Shown here in pieces: positions 12,186 to 24,089 of a stretch of 64,000 nucleotides of DNA. Within the stretch, counting starts at the first letter, position 1. Each line of letters begins with the position of its first letter. The notes below the pieces were generated by a model. The model worked only from the letters and a program-made list of their open reading frames with translations. It did no database searches and had not been told where the DNA came from. The translations under genes were made by a program, and so were the position numbers. This DNA comes from Sabellastarte sp. h YS-2021 (lineage: Eukaryota > Annelida > Polychaeta > Sabellida > Sabellidae): contig OZ024933.1 of assembly GCA_964017235.1 (NCBI GenBank), forward strand, positions 3,785,962-3,849,961, given 5' to 3'.

Positions 12186-12954
12186 TCCACAGTATAGGTT
12201 TTTAAAGTAACTGTCCATATAATAACAAATGCACTCACACATTATTAAACATACATCCAAAGGGATGCACTTAATATCAAACAGTGCCTGAGATTGAACA
12301 AACCTTCACCTGTGGATAGTGGTGGAAAAAATCACAAAAATAATTCTGGATCTGGACAACCATCCGGAGAACCATCGGAAAACCACAGTTATACCCCACC
12401 ATGTAGAAAAATAGACCGTTCCATGTATAGTTTTCAGGTTATGTGATCAAACAGACAAGACCTGATAACAAAACTCTCATCCCTCTCCTTCTAGGGGCGA
12501 GGGTTATAAGCTCCAATAAATGGATTTTTTCCATTGAATTATGGCTGACAGTGTCAGACACACCAGACTAAACCACAACTATGTCCAATATCTGGGTCAG
12601 TTTTTGCTGAGATTGTTTTCACATGATTAGCCAATTACCATAGGGATTTAGCAAGGCGATCCATCAAATCTGGATTATAGTCTGGGAGCTTACCGTCTGT
12701 CTGAAACTTGTCTAAAGCACAACTGTGGAATCCAGGAAGGATATAAGGATAGTGCGGAATGATATAAAAAGAAATATTTGGAGTTATATTAAGTAGGGAT
12801 GGGTCAGTGGCGATGGCAATAATCTCAGAATTGAGTGCATTTTACTGAAATACCGAGTTGATACTTTACAACTGTATCTCAATTGTCAATACATAACTGA
12901 AGGAAAAACTTAAAATATTGGAAATTTTCAAACCCTAAACCCAAAGAAATTACT
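12186..12954. other. Unassigned intronic sequence
   Basis: No gene, family or repeat structure was recognised. Confidence 0.4.
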
Positions 12955-13115
12955 AAGTTCAAAGTTGGGGTTTGAGGTCCGTTGAACCGTGAACCAGGGT
13001 CATACTGTGACAGGTCCTCAGGATTTGTTTCAACTCAGGAGTCGAACCCACTCAGAGGTAACAGCTTGTGATTAGATGCCAAACCTACTAACCACTAGGC
13101 CACTGTGGACCATCA
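12955..13115 (-). mobile_element. tRNA-derived SINE (family 2)
   Basis: On the minus strand the head reads GGTCCACAGTGGCCTAGTGG (box A) and later GTGGGTTCGACTCCTGAG (box B). The spacing TTAGTAGGTTTGGCATCTAA between them is conserved in copies at 36.1, 56.3 and 62.0 kb. The body ends with a run complementary to AAAGTTGGGGTTTGAGGTCC. It is a SINE head, not a functional tRNA gene, because no acceptor stem closes it. Confidence 0.8.
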
Positions 13116-13752
13116 GAAAAAATTACAAACTTTTGTCCCACATTTTTGTGCCTTTGGTGCCTTTTATAGCAATTTCTTTGAGCGGAGCTGCCATATTTGG
13201 TTTTTATGAGTTTTACTTCCTCTTCGTTTGCCTAATTGATTGGAGATGTACTTAAACACATTTTGTTTTTTGAATCCCAGAATTGGAACAGTTCCGCATA
13301 ATATTGGCGGCCTGTCAAATACATATTTTTGATACCAATCTATCCTTTATACAAATCAATAAAATAAGAATTACCAAATTTTTTAACATCAACATTTTAT
13401 AGCTGAAAGCAACTACCAGATATTTGTTCTTTGCTTGCCATCTGCATGAATATAAATTGATAACAATAAACATTTGGTACATATATATAAATTTCATGCA
13501 AAATTGCAACATGTAATCAGCATGTAAATTTATGTGTTCCCATGGCTTTGTAAGATTTGATATGAAAATGAATTATTTATCTAGTTATTTTGTGTTTTAC
13601 ATCATGCCCAGTTTGAATATCGGTTGCAGGTAAAACTGAAGCTGTCAGCCCTCATTCATGTTAATGATTTGAGCTATTTGCCAAAACAAGAAAAAGATCA
13701 TGAACAAATATTTAAATAGCGATTTCAATATTTCTTTTCAGCTTTTACACAA

Positions 13753-13755
13753 CCC

Positions 13756-13786
<31 letters not shown>

Positions 13787-13790
13787 TAAT
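13753..13790. repeat. Poly-C tract, 38 bp
   Basis: An uninterrupted C homopolymer of 38 bp. Such a run is prone to slippage and to consensus-length error in assemblies. It is followed by short direct repeats of GAACCCCCTGAACC (about 13830-13865). Confidence 0.95.
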
Positions 13791-13865
13791 GTAAAGGGGT
13801 TCAACCCAAAGTACAAAATTATTTCGTTGAACCCCCTGAACCAGGTTGAACCCCCTGAACCCCGA

Positions 13866-14514
13866 CGTCCTCCCTCCCCGGATCTGCTTGTGAGTTTAGG
13901 AACTTACCATATCATTATGTCTGATGTGAACCCAACCTTACTTAAAAGCTGGATCCATCCCTGTAAACATCACCCGATTTCTAAAACACGAACAACTGCT
14001 TTGTATGGTGCTATGTTGTACATTTAAATACAAAAATAATTATCTGTTAAATCAGTGTATTTTCTGAAAAAAGGACATAAAATTATATGCTGTTAAAACC
14101 ATTGCATCAGCTATTTGAAATGGGTGACATGCTAAATATTACTAGCATCTGTGAATTTGATGATATTTCTTCTGAGACACTTATGTAACATTTTCCAAGA
14201 CTGAAATGCTAAACTTAATTTGGTCACCTAGTAACCACAGCATTAGCTGTCCATTTAACAGTTCACGATTCCCAATATATAGGCTTTTCTAGGAAATATT
14301 GAAAATATAAAAAGCTCGTGCAATCACTGCCAACAATAAGGCAGATCCCGAAGTGCAAAAATGTAGACAAAACTCACACAAAGTGTTATGTATTTCTAAA
14401 TTAAAATCTTATTTTATATTTTTAAGATAATGTACACATAAAATGCTTAAAATTCATGCTTTTTGTAGGTTAAACCAACCAATGTAAAGACTTCTCACGA
14501 AAGTACGGCAAATC
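13866..14514. other. Unassigned intronic sequence
   Basis: AT-rich, with no recognised gene or repeat. Confidence 0.4.
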
Positions 14515-14526
14515 CCATATAAAGTG

Positions 14527-14758
14527 GGGACCACGGTGGCAGAGTGGTAACACTCTCACCTCCCACCAGTCTGAGGCCGGGGTTCGGATCTGGGCATGGC
14601 ATCAAGTGGGAAAGCTGGTAGTTTACAGTACAGAACCCTGACGAACTGTATGTACTGGTTTCCTCTGCCCTTCCAACTACCCGTCGTGATATGACCTGTA
14701 CAGTGTTGAAAGCGACGTAAAACCCCAAATAATGAAATAAATAAATAAATAAATAAAA
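14527..14758 (+). mobile_element. tRNA-derived SINE (family 1), full length with perfect target-site duplication
   Basis: The clearest copy of the family. Its head has GGTGGCAGAGTGGTAACACT (box A) and GGGGTTCGGATC (box B). The body is TACCCGTCGTGATATGACC, then GTTGAAAGCGACGTAAAACC, with an AAATAAATAAAT tail. The perfect 12-bp direct repeat CCATATAAAGTG lies at 14515-14526 and 14759-14770. At 232 bp this copy defines the family's full length. Its orientation is antisense to RFC2. Confidence 0.95.
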
Positions 14759-14770
14759 CCATATAAAGTG

Positions 14771-15553
14771 ATACACATAAAAGAGCAAACCAGTCCAACA
14801 ATATTTGCACTGGTTAGTACTTTGGTTACTTTACATTCTTTTACCATGGTAACTGTTGATCATTTCAGCTTTAGCAATCACTTGTGACTTTAATATTTCT
14901 AGATAAGAGCTCCAAATTTTTAATGCATCAACATAGTAATTTAGTGGCATTTTCATCCTTAATTAACATTTTTTTGTCAATGTACACCAACCCCCACAAA
15001 GTAATAATTTTTTGACTGATCCATGGGCCCATATATTCTGCTATCCTAGTATACAGGATGTGAACATTACTCGTGAGATTTGAGGTTTGAATGTTGCTGG
15101 TCTTATCATACTCTGTCATGCCACAAAGTCCCAGACTGTATACTTTTTCATGGAATGATATCCGTTATTAATCATACAGATTTCATGGGCATTTGCTGTT
15201 TTGGAACTTCAAAAAATATTCTTCTGTCAGAGTTTGGTAATAGATAGTACAACTTGCAGAAAAAAGCAAATACCAAGGGAATTTATGATCTTACAACTCT
15301 TTCTGAACCAAGAGAACAAAATACTGCTGGTGTGTGGACTGAAATACAATTTCCAAAAGGAAAACTGAACTCTTCGTTTGCTCTGTATTATCAATGGTAT
15401 TTCAGAATAAGTTTTTTTCCGATATTTTGACTTTTAATGACTTTTTTCAAAAGTACTAGTCTGTTGCCAGAAACAATATTGAAACTGATACTTTTAATAT
15501 TGAGACTGAAAGTTGGTGAACTCTACATGTATATTGATATTGAATTATTGATT
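14771..15553. other. Unassigned intronic sequence
   Basis: AT-rich sequence without a recognised gene or repeat. A short minus-strand frame at 14928-15119 has no family resemblance. Confidence 0.4.
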
Positions 15554-15774
15554 AACTAGAAATAGGACGCCCTGTTGATAGTAGCTGCGACATATGAATA
15601 GAAACAGGAAAGCATAGAAGAACACACATTATCATGTGTAATGTCCACCCCATGAACCTTTTGCCAAAATTGTACAGTAGTCTTACAAGACCCTGTTTCA
15701 TTTGTAAAATATATCAATGATGCTTAAATATTTATTAGTGTACATGTAAATTATTTCAGCTTCATGCCTTTTTG

Positions 15775-16180
15775 CATTGGATGGGTCGAAAATTTTGACA
15801 AAGTCACTCTATCTTGCATGGTTAAGAAGATAAAAGCAAATTTCTGTTTTTGGCAAAAATTCGAAATGGCCGCCATTTTTGGGAAGACGAAATTTTTTTT
15901 GAAAGAGTACATTTCTTAGATACCGTATGGGTCGAAAATTTCAACGAAATAACTCTATTTCAACGAAATCGCTCTATCTCGCATGGTTAAGGAGATAGAA
16001 GCAAATTTGTGTTTTGCCATTTTTGGCAAAAATTCGAAAATTCAAAATGGCTGCCATTTCTGGGGAGGGGAAAATCTTTTGAAAATTGCAAAGATTACAT
16101 TCCTTAGACACCCTGTGGTTTGAAAATTTCGACGAAATCCCTCTATCTCGCACGGTTAAGGAGATAGAAGCAAATTTGTG
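15775..16180. repeat. F-family tandem units
   Basis: Units carry GGGTCGAAAATTTTGAC, then CTCTATCTCGCATGGTTAAG, then GAGATAGAAGCAAATTTGTG, then AAAATGGCCGCCATTTTTGG. The first two GGGTCGAAAATT motifs (15783, 15929) are 146 bp apart. A third unit is lengthened by a local duplication of CTCTATTTCAACGAAAT. Related units lie at 19.5 and 50.7-51.0 kb. Confidence 0.8.
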
Positions 16181-17804
16181 TTTTCAGTCTAGCACACAAG
16201 TGACTCTGGGAGCATCAGATTTGATGCTCAGCCTGTTTTCTTTGAAGTGGCTTTTTATTACCCCTAGCAGCATGCACCAATTATCTTGCATAAACAGAAG
16301 GATCTGGACCCTATACCCAAGCTTGTCAGGGTTGGTGTCAGTTTCTTGATAAGCTGTGTGTACTCCAAGTACCCACATAAAGACATTACATGTTTCACCC
16401 AAATATATTTATATGCCAGACCAAAGTCAAGCGGATATTCTTGATTCAGGTCGGTTGCGCCGCCGCCGCCGTAGAGGTTTCCTTGTATATGTAATAACTC
16501 AAAAACGTATTAGCATTTTCTTATGAAACTTGGTACATTTGTCAAGGATGGTCTAAGAGAGATCCCTATTTTTAAGTGATCTTAAAATCTCCATATTAAA
16601 GAAGTTATGACCATCTTAAAGTTTAAAAAGATTTATCCCCCAGTTCACAAATGGTGCAATAGCATTTTTGAGTGCAGTTAGATCTTGTAGGGTAGTAACA
16701 ACATTAATTGGAACTTTCAAAAATTAAATTATCTGAAGTTTTGACAGTTATCAAAATAAAAGTGTTTTTTTTTCTCATAAACTTGTGAGATAAGGTGTTT
16801 CTCAAGTAGATGTTGGCCCTGTAGGATATTATAAAGTCTATGTATGGGAGAATAGCAAAACTTTATTTTCTAATTGCTAACTGGTACAACATTGCTCAAA
16901 TATTTGCTCAATCTTGGTCTAATCAGTCCCAAAATCTAATTAGCTTTAGATTTTGATGGCATTAACATGTATGCAAAATCACACCCTATAGTATTAAATA
17001 GTTTTTGCAACAATGAGTGAATGAACCAAAAAAATTTTCTTTTTGATCATGTGACCTTGACAAAGGTTAAATGTAAGTATTGGTTGGAAATCCTGTACTT
17101 CATATGTTTGCAAAACTACAAACATGAGTCTTAATTAAGTGTATTTGAAAAGGAGACACTTATTGGTGTCACCCTATATTCAGACAGCCTACGCCACCAC
17201 TGCAGTCACCTCCATAATATTTTGTAAGTTAAATATCTCGAGATCTAGCTGCCAGTCAAATTTCAGATCCATCGGGCCATAATTGACCGATTGGGAGCTG
17301 ATTGATTATCGATTATTGAAAAACATGCTGCAATTGATCCTTTTGGGCACATATTGTGTATATTTACTCACACTGAGGACCTTACACAGGTTCAGTATGT
17401 TATTGAAACATGAAAATTGGCTTTATAACTTCAAAAGTTAGATAGTCATGTTAAGGTTACCTTAAAATCAGCCAAATCAGGTAAGTATCTTTATAAGAGA
17501 TAGAGTGATTTTAGGCAAATTTTGGACCCACAGGGTACTAAGGACTGCTCCTCTAACACCTATGAAAATTTTAAACTTTTCTGACATGTGACAGTAAAAT
17601 AAAATGCTTCCAAGTCAAGCGGCCAACAAGAAAAGGAGGACTAGTTGAGAAGAGTTCCACGAGAGTACAACCTGAGGCTACGGCAAACAGTAAACATCTA
17701 TTTTTCTTGGATGTTGGCCATAGACGTGCGGCCTCCGAGATTAGCATTCAGTTCCACATTTAGTTCCACATAGCTATTGTAGCGCAATAACATGTCATTT
17801 ATCT
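16181..17804. other. Unassigned interior of the F element
   Basis: No gene was recognised. The 11-bp phrase AAGTCAAGCGG occurs at about 16426 and again at about 17614, both flanking this interior. GCGCCGCCGCCGCCGTAG near 16446 resembles the GC-rich end of A elements. Confidence 0.4.
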
Positions 17805-17809
17805 AGAAA

Positions 17810-18843
17810 ACTGTTAGAGATACAACCAGATCTACGCATTGGAGAACCGATGCAAATTTGTATCCACTGGAAAGACAACTCACCAAAGCCAGTGAACCAT
17901 CGTTTGACCTTGAAGGAGGGGACCAAGGTCAAATCTGTCCACTTCGGAAGATAGGTTGGTTTCACATTGCAGACCTCTAGGACTAATAATAAGCAAGTTA
18001 TAAGCACTTTTAAGTTTGACTGTCCTTGTTTGACCTTGAAGTTGGTGAACAAGGTCAAATATGACCAATCAGAAAATTCCCGGCAAATGATTTCCTGTAA
18101 GTTGGATTCACATTGCAAACCTCCAGGGCCAATAATAAGCGGGTCATAATCATTTTAAGTTTGGCTATCCTTGTTTGATCTTGAAGAAGGGACCCAAGGT
18201 CAAATCTTGCCACATCAGAAGATTCCCAGACCATGATTTCCTATAAATTGGTTTAACATTGTAAACCTCTAGGACCAATAATAAGTGAGTTATAAGCACT
18301 TTTAAGTTTGGGTATCCTTGTTTGACCTTGAAGGAGGGGTCCAAGGTCAAATCTGACAACACCAGAAGATTCCCAGCCCATGATTTCCTGTAGGTTGGTT
18401 ACACATTGAAAACCTGTAGTACCAATAATAAGGGAGATATAGGCACTTTTAAAGTCTGCTATGTGGAGTACTTTGGCAGTACGCAGATGACCTTGAATTA
18501 AGAACTTGAAGGTTAAATGTCTGCACGTTGTAGAGGACATGTATATCTGTTACACATACCACCTATGAAGAGATTCAACCTTCTACCTATGAGAACCAGC
18601 CAGCAGAAAAAGATAAATAATTTTCACAGAAATGTCCGAGGTGGCCATCTTGTTTTTTACAATGAGGCTAGTTTCACTCCCAGAGAAGCTCACCTCCCAA
18701 TGAAGATATCTTGCAAATTTGATGAACATAGCTGGTGTAGTTTTCCTCTGAGAGCGTTAACATCGAAAATCTCTCTACGTGAGGCGGCGGCAGCGTAGCA
18801 AATGCTAAACCAAAGTATCCACCAGATGTCTCTGGTGGATACA
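17810..18843. mobile_element. A-type hairpin element, copy A2 (nested)
   Basis: The left hairpin CATTGG-AGAA-CCGATG (17837-17852) is followed by signature TATCCACTGG. The core has about four A units (147-bp class). The right part contains AGCGTTAACATCGAAAATC and GGCGGCGGCAGCGTAGC. The right hairpin GTATCCACCAGA-TGTC-TCTGGTGGATAC (18815-18842) has a perfect 12-bp stem. The stem repeats the left signature. It has the same layout as the element at 37.5-39.6 kb. Confidence 0.87.
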
Positions 18844-19475
18844 CTAATTTTGAGCAAATGTTAGCCCCACTGGATAATAGGGACTACTCCTTTAATGTCT
18901 GTGAGTAATTTAGAATTGTCTAATTTTTTTGAAAAGTGTCATTTATTTTCAAAACCATGTTAGTTGTTCTTTTCTGGTGGATACATCTTGGTCTAGTTTT
19001 ATATGCCTTTTAATATACCATGTAGTTGTGTTTTACTACTGACAACCCAGTTTATGTATTTTACAAGCCTTTTTCTTTACTATTTTCTATTTTTGTTTTA
19101 CTTCTTATTCCTTAATATTTCATTGTCTTGTCAATGTATTGTAGTATAATACATGATCCCATTGTTATACTTGTTTTTACTACAGGAACATGCACACATA
19201 TTTTCAATTATATGTCTCATCTGTTACTTTTCAACTGAAATTACTGTTTTATATACAAGACACTGTTCACACAAAAACATAAGTCAAAATATGTGTGTGT
19301 ACTGCTACCCAGGAAACTGCATGCTTAGGAGAATACTGCTTGCCACTGGACCAGTGGTTTTCACACTGAGCTTAGCATAAACATGTAATCATCTCCTGCA
19401 CATTAAAAACAGATAAAATTTCCACGGCTGATAAGGGAGTGAGGTGGATTTAAAGGAACCATTTTCACTTGTTTG
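18844..19475. other. Unassigned, between nested elements
   Basis: AT-rich. A plus-strand open frame of 75 codons at 19153-19380 has no family resemblance. Confidence 0.4.
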
Positions 19476-19479
19476 CTAG

Positions 19480-19650
19480 ACTGTTTTGCCATTTTTGGCA
19501 AAAATTCAAAATGGCCGCCATTTCTGGGGAGGGGAAAATATTTTGAAAATTGCAAAGAGTACATTCCTTAGATACCCTGTGGGTCGAAAATTTTGACGAA
19601 ATCGCTCATCTTGCACTGTTTAGGAGATATGAGCACATTTGCCTTTTTCA
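19480..19650. repeat. F-family unit
   Basis: GCCATTTTTGGCAAAAATTC, AAAATGGCCGCCATTTCTGG, GTGGGTCGAAAATTTTGACG and GGAGATATGAGCACATTTG match the F units at 15.8-16.2 kb. The copy lies upstream of the right terminal hairpin at 20.0 kb. Confidence 0.8.
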
Positions 19651-20051
19651 GTACTTAAAATAGCCAATTACTCATTTATTTAATTAATTATTCACTCATC
19701 TATGAAGCAATTCCCCCCACAAGCAATCCCATACAAGCTATTAACCCAATGAACCTCCATACCAAATTTCAGAAAGATAGGTTTAATAGCATTCCTTAAA
19801 ATGTCTGGAAACCAAAGAGATACTCAAAAGTAGCAAAGTACCTATTACTCAGTTAGCTATAGAGCTATTATCACCAAAAGCAATCCCATACAAGCTATTA
19901 ACCAAATAAACCTGCATGCCAAATTTGGTAAAGATAGGATAAGAACTGTTGCCTAAAATGTCTGGAAACCAAGTGTGACGCCGGACACCGGACACCGGCC
20001 GGCAGAAAAAGCAAAAATAATATGTCCACCCCCCAGTGGGGTGGACATAAT

Positions 20052-20470
20052 GATCCTTTACTGATACCTTTTGCATTTGTTGGGGATCAATCTAAATGAC
20101 AGCAAGATGATCAAATGACATGATTAAAGACTGCAAAAACTTGAGAAAACTGTCAAGTAGAGGATGGTTTGTATTTTTGTAGTGTTTGTTTTCTTCTTGG
20201 TTTTCCTGGGTTGTCTACATGACAATTGGTTGAATTCAAATAAAATATATAAGATGTAATTTTCAACAAATAATTCTTTATTTTAACAAAGTTATTTTTC
20301 ACATAAAAAGTTACAAAGTCTTTCGATGGTGCCTCAGTTGTAATCCTGCTCTGCTCACTACTCTCGCAGGTGAAAAATCTGCCATCTCTAGCTAAGCTGG
20401 CTCTTTTTATAACAAACTGTGGAATGCAAGCCCTGAGTCAGAAGCATTTCTCTCTCTTGAATGCTACAGG
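20052..20470. other. Unassigned intronic sequence
   Basis: No recognised gene or repeat. Confidence 0.4.
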
Positions 20471-20474
20471 AACT

Positions 20475-20800
20475 AATGGTCACATGTTCACAGAATTCAG
20501 TAAAATGTCCAAATACGGAAGTCACATGATCAAGGATTTTCGTAATTTAGTAAATTCTTATATACATTTTGGTCATGTGACCAAAACATTGCCTAAAAAG
20601 GATCCGTAAGGGGTCATGTGACCTGTCTTCATAAGAAATGCAGGTAACCATGTGACCAAGAAATAAGAACTGCTGGTGGTCATGTGACTTATTATCTGAG
20701 AGTTTGCAGATAATAGTACCTAATATGGAGGGTCATGTGACTAGAAGGGAATTATGGGAAAGACTGGTTTTAAGCTTGACAATGCCATGTGACCACATAT
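20475..20800. promoter_or_regulatory. Cluster of CATGTG E-boxes (M-box-like)
   Basis: CATGTG or CACATG hexamers, mostly extended to GGTCATGTGAC(C/T), occur about eight times between 20480 and 20795 (near 20483, 20523, 20574, 20615, 20650, 20684, 20734 and 20790). The extended form fits the M-box/TFE-type bHLH-ZIP site. The intervening sequence is not obviously repeated. Regulatory activity is inference only. Confidence 0.35.
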
Positions 20801-21548
20801 TTTGCCAAACTCATCTCTAAATATGGGAAGATGTTCCTGTGTCTGGATTCCCAAGCTATGAAGCAATGCTTCTTATTCCTTGTATTTGTATAACCTTCTA
20901 ACTTATATAAGAATGACCAGAGTTCTATTTAATATTGTAACAAAATGTAAACTTTCATTACTGAAACTAAGAATAAGTAATTACAATGCACCATATAAAA
21001 CACTGATTATTATAACATATGAACCCTTGATTAATAACTACATTTGTATTCAACTGTTTACATAGAACAACTTGTCATAATATTTCTGTACTAAATATTG
21101 ACCGTGGATTTTAGATGTACTGGCTTATTTCTTTGATTTAAGTTACAAATTAATTATTCTGATTGCTTATGTTAATAGAAGTGATTTAATTAACATCAAT
21201 ATATGACAAGTCTTATAAACACAACATATTTAGGGTGGCATGATATTTAACAACACAGTGTGTGCTGTGAATGACAGCAAGCAAATGAACTTCATGCTAA
21301 CACTAACACACACTAAGCACAAACAGAAGAGAGATGTTTGTGTAAATCAATAATGATAATGCATGGATCTTACATAAACATATAAAATATTTTGACATCT
21401 ACTGTGTATATCATAAGTATACTTATGATGTTTTAAAGTACTTCAGATCTATGTTTTACTGATTAATTTTACTAAGATTAATTAAACAATTAATAGTAAT
21501 TAAAATGATTCTTCTTCTCCCTAATAATATACCCATAAATATGTAGCC
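20801..21548. other. Unassigned intronic sequence
   Basis: Very AT-rich, with no gene or repeat recognised. Confidence 0.4.
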
Positions 21549-21894
21549 CTGGGGCGGATTTCATGAAAGGTCTCAGATTTGTTTGACACATAATATCATT
21601 GGTCAAATGATCAAACCTTGTAAACATGCAAAATTACACAAATACTACTTCTGGGTGTTGCTTTCTATACCTGTACTTTATTTGCAGACATTTCAGATTT
21701 TGAAAAGAAGGATGAATTATGGCAGCCCTACTTGAGCCTCTGTTTACAAAAATGAAGCACACTACCTACCAGTCTCAGCATTTGAGCCAGTGGCTCAGCC
21801 CATGGGCGCAAGAAAAATGTTCTAATGCTTTGAGACAAAAGTCTCAAGTTTGAGTCTGAGTCCAGATTTAGACCTTTTGTGAAATTTGCCCCAG
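21549..21894. mobile_element. Foldback MITE, 346 bp
   Basis: The left end CTGGGGCGGATTTCATGAAA (continuing GGTCT) and the inverted right end (AGACC)TTTTGTGAAATTTGCCCCAG match at 21 of 25 positions. The interior contains AGTCTCAAGTTTGAGTC-type inverted text and no coding frame. Related phrases at 30.66 and 32.5 kb (GGGCTGATTTCATGAAAC, TTTTTGTGAAATTGGTC) suggest a dispersed family. Confidence 0.7.
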
Positions 21895-22015
21895 GTTGTC
21901 TCAGTTGAAAACCGAAAACCGCTACTGAGGTATCGGTAAACAACCACCAAAGTTCCCACAAATGGTCTAGGGATTGAACCACAGACCTCAGAGGTGGGAG
22001 TCATATTAGTACGTG
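21895..22015 (-). mobile_element. Possible tRNA-derived SINE fragment
   Basis: The minus strand reads GACTCCCACCTCTGAGGTC followed by TGTGGTTCAATCCCTAGACC, a box-B-like sequence. Only the head region is recognisable. Confidence 0.4.
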
Positions 22016-22424
22016 CTTATTAAAGAATTTACTATATTTGGCACCTAAATTAGCCACACGCTATTTATTTAGAGTCACTATTAGCTCTCTATGCTGTCAG
22101 TGTTTCCTAACTTTTATCCAACAAACCCCACCCCCTTATCCCCTCATTTTGGACCAAATAAAGAACAACTAAATCAGGCTAGTTCATTAGTTTATCTTTG
22201 AGTAGCTATCATTGGCAACATTACCGTAAACTATTAAATAATGGACTGTATCTATTTTCTGTAATAGCTGGTTCCTACGGTAATTCAAGAGACTTCCTTT
22301 GGCACAATCAAGAAGTAAACAGTGAACTGTCACCAATCAGGGCTATCGTTACAAAGTTTTTGTAATCTGCAAGATGATTAGCTATGTGCCAATTCAACGT
22401 TAAATATCTTCTTGAATAATCCAC

Positions 22425-22672
22425 TAGGGGGCTTAGTGGTGTAATATTTCGCATACTGGTTTCCCACCTCTGAGGTTCGCGGCTCAGGACCTGGTATCAT
22501 GCATGGGAAGTTGGAAGCTGCTTACCCATGCCCAGCAAGTGTAAAGTGCCGAATCGTGACCAACTAGTATGTACTGGTTTCATTGACCTTAAAACTACCT
22601 GTCGTGATATAACCTATACAATGTGTTGAAAGTGATATTAAACCAAAATAAATCAAATTAAATCAAACAGTC
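22425..22672 (+). mobile_element. Diverged SINE (family-1 related)
   Basis: Head GGGGCTTAGTGGTGTAATA, box-B-like GAGGTTCGCGGCTC, body TACCTGTCGTGATATAACC, and tail GTTGAAAGTGATATTAAACC with AATAAATC repeats. It aligns in order with the 14.5-kb copy but is clearly older. No target duplication was found. Confidence 0.75.
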
Positions 22673-23599
22673 CTCTAGAAAGATTAATTAGCATACTATT
22701 TATAATACACACTCTGTTTATAAAAGCTATAATTATGTCAATGCATGGTCCAGCAAACAAAACACAGATTTACTTAAAACAAGGGAAAGTACTGCGTTAC
22801 ATTCAGTTAAATACTACAGTATATAAATCTACAATTTAAATTGTTAAAACAATATATACACAAATATTATTATGTATTGGTATTAGATTTTATGAAATTG
22901 TTAAAAAACATGTCAGTATTCTATATTTCATTTTTTATGGTCAATATAGATACATGGTATTGTATAAAGTCCTTTTTAAAGCTAAAACTACAAGTATTAT
23001 GGTACTGTTTAGGAAATCACCACTGACGGGAATTTCATTTGGAAGATTATCAACAGCAATAAAGTACAGCTAATAGCCCATTTATGGACGTTTATGATGG
23101 GATATCTAGTTATTACCTAACAGTCTGATGTAACCAGTTTGTATAGCACACACATCTCTCGAAATCAGACAATAGCAAGTCGACTTTCCTTTTATAAGAC
23201 CATCTTCGGGTCTCTTGCCCAGTTATATTGAAATCGTGCATTATCAAGCCAAACGTGGGCTTTTAGGTCCTTGTCAACAGCCAAGGACATCAGGGTGGGT
23301 TCTCAGTGCAACCCATGTTATTATGGGTTGTTTTCGCACTTGATACCACAGAGACAACACTGCCCAGTAAAGAGCCAGGCTTTTGAACAGCTCAGCTATT
23401 TTGAAGTATTAGTTCTGTAATAACAGTGGATTTTGTCGTACAGTCTACCTTGTGCGAGAGACCATCTCTGTATAAAGACTCTAAAATAAGAGCACTTTGT
23501 TTATCTGTATATCTGTGTTAGCGATGAACAGATCTTTCTGAAATTTTTTTGCAGAAATTATATGGTAATAAATAATTATGTTCGAAATTTTTCAAAAAG
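22673..23599. other. Unassigned intronic sequence
   Basis: AT-rich, with no recognised gene or repeat. Confidence 0.4.
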
Positions 23600-24060
23600 C
23601 CAACTGAGGGACTCTGTGATTCGTGGAACAGCTTTCTATATTTGAGGCTACTTCACTGATGTATAAGCTCCTCCAAAGTGGTTATCCAAGACATTTCAGA
23701 GCTCTTCTTAAACCCAGCCACATTGTGTATAATACTCGCAGAAGTCAGGAGGATCAGGTGTTGTGCTTAAGGTTCCAGTTTGTTTCACCTGAGTACATTA
23801 AAGACTCCCAAGCAATATGGTCTTTCCTGCTCTTATGACGCACTAAAAATTTGCAATGGTTTGCCTGATGATGTTCCCTCTGCCACGTTTCTTTTCTTGT
23901 TTATACCTAGGTCATACATTTCCATACTGGGGCCACGAGCTTCAATTGAAAGTGCTCATCTACCTTCGTTTACAGTCGAAACCACATTGGATACACTTTT
24001 TATTTTGGAAGGAAGCATTCGGTGGGATTCATACTAAGGCACTGTACATTTGGGATGACT
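23600..24060 (+). pseudogene. LINE reverse transcriptase C-terminal fragment, broken
   Basis: Two overlapping frames together resemble the C-terminal tail of animal non-LTR retrotransposon polymerases. Frame 1 (from 23623) has FEATSLMYKLL, then VYNTRRSQEDQV. Frame 2 (from about 23830) has YDALKICNGLPDDVPSAT, the equivalent of the usual AP(K/R)IWNGLPDDVRSA block. A frameshift near 23820 joins them. No catalytic RT domain is present and the expected FKKKLKTYLF tail is lost, so this is a dead 3' fragment. The identification rests on remembered family wording. Confidence 0.65.
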
Positions 24061-24089
24061 GATTACCACAGCTCAGAATGTATTTTCAG

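Larger units (their letters stand above)
15554..20051. mobile_element. F-type hairpin element interrupted by an A element
   Basis: The proposed left end is AACTAGAAATAGGACGCC at 15554. Then comes hairpin ACACAT-TATC-ATGTGT (15624-15639) and signature AATGTCCACCCC. The right end is a perfect 12-bp stem, TATGTCCACCCC ... GGGGTGGACATA, at 20021-20049. The right arm repeats the left signature, as in the other elements. F-type repeats lie near both ends (15.8-16.2 and 19.5 kb). The middle holds an A-type element at about 17,810-18,843. The link between the two ends is inferred from signature and repeat type. Separate insertions are possible. Confidence 0.6.

Noticed and set aside
14527..14600. Possible functional tRNA gene (box A and box B present)
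   Set aside because: The sequence continues into a SINE body with a tail and target duplication, and no closing acceptor stem is present. The same applies to 12,955-13,115, 36,140-36,270 and 61,068-61,308.
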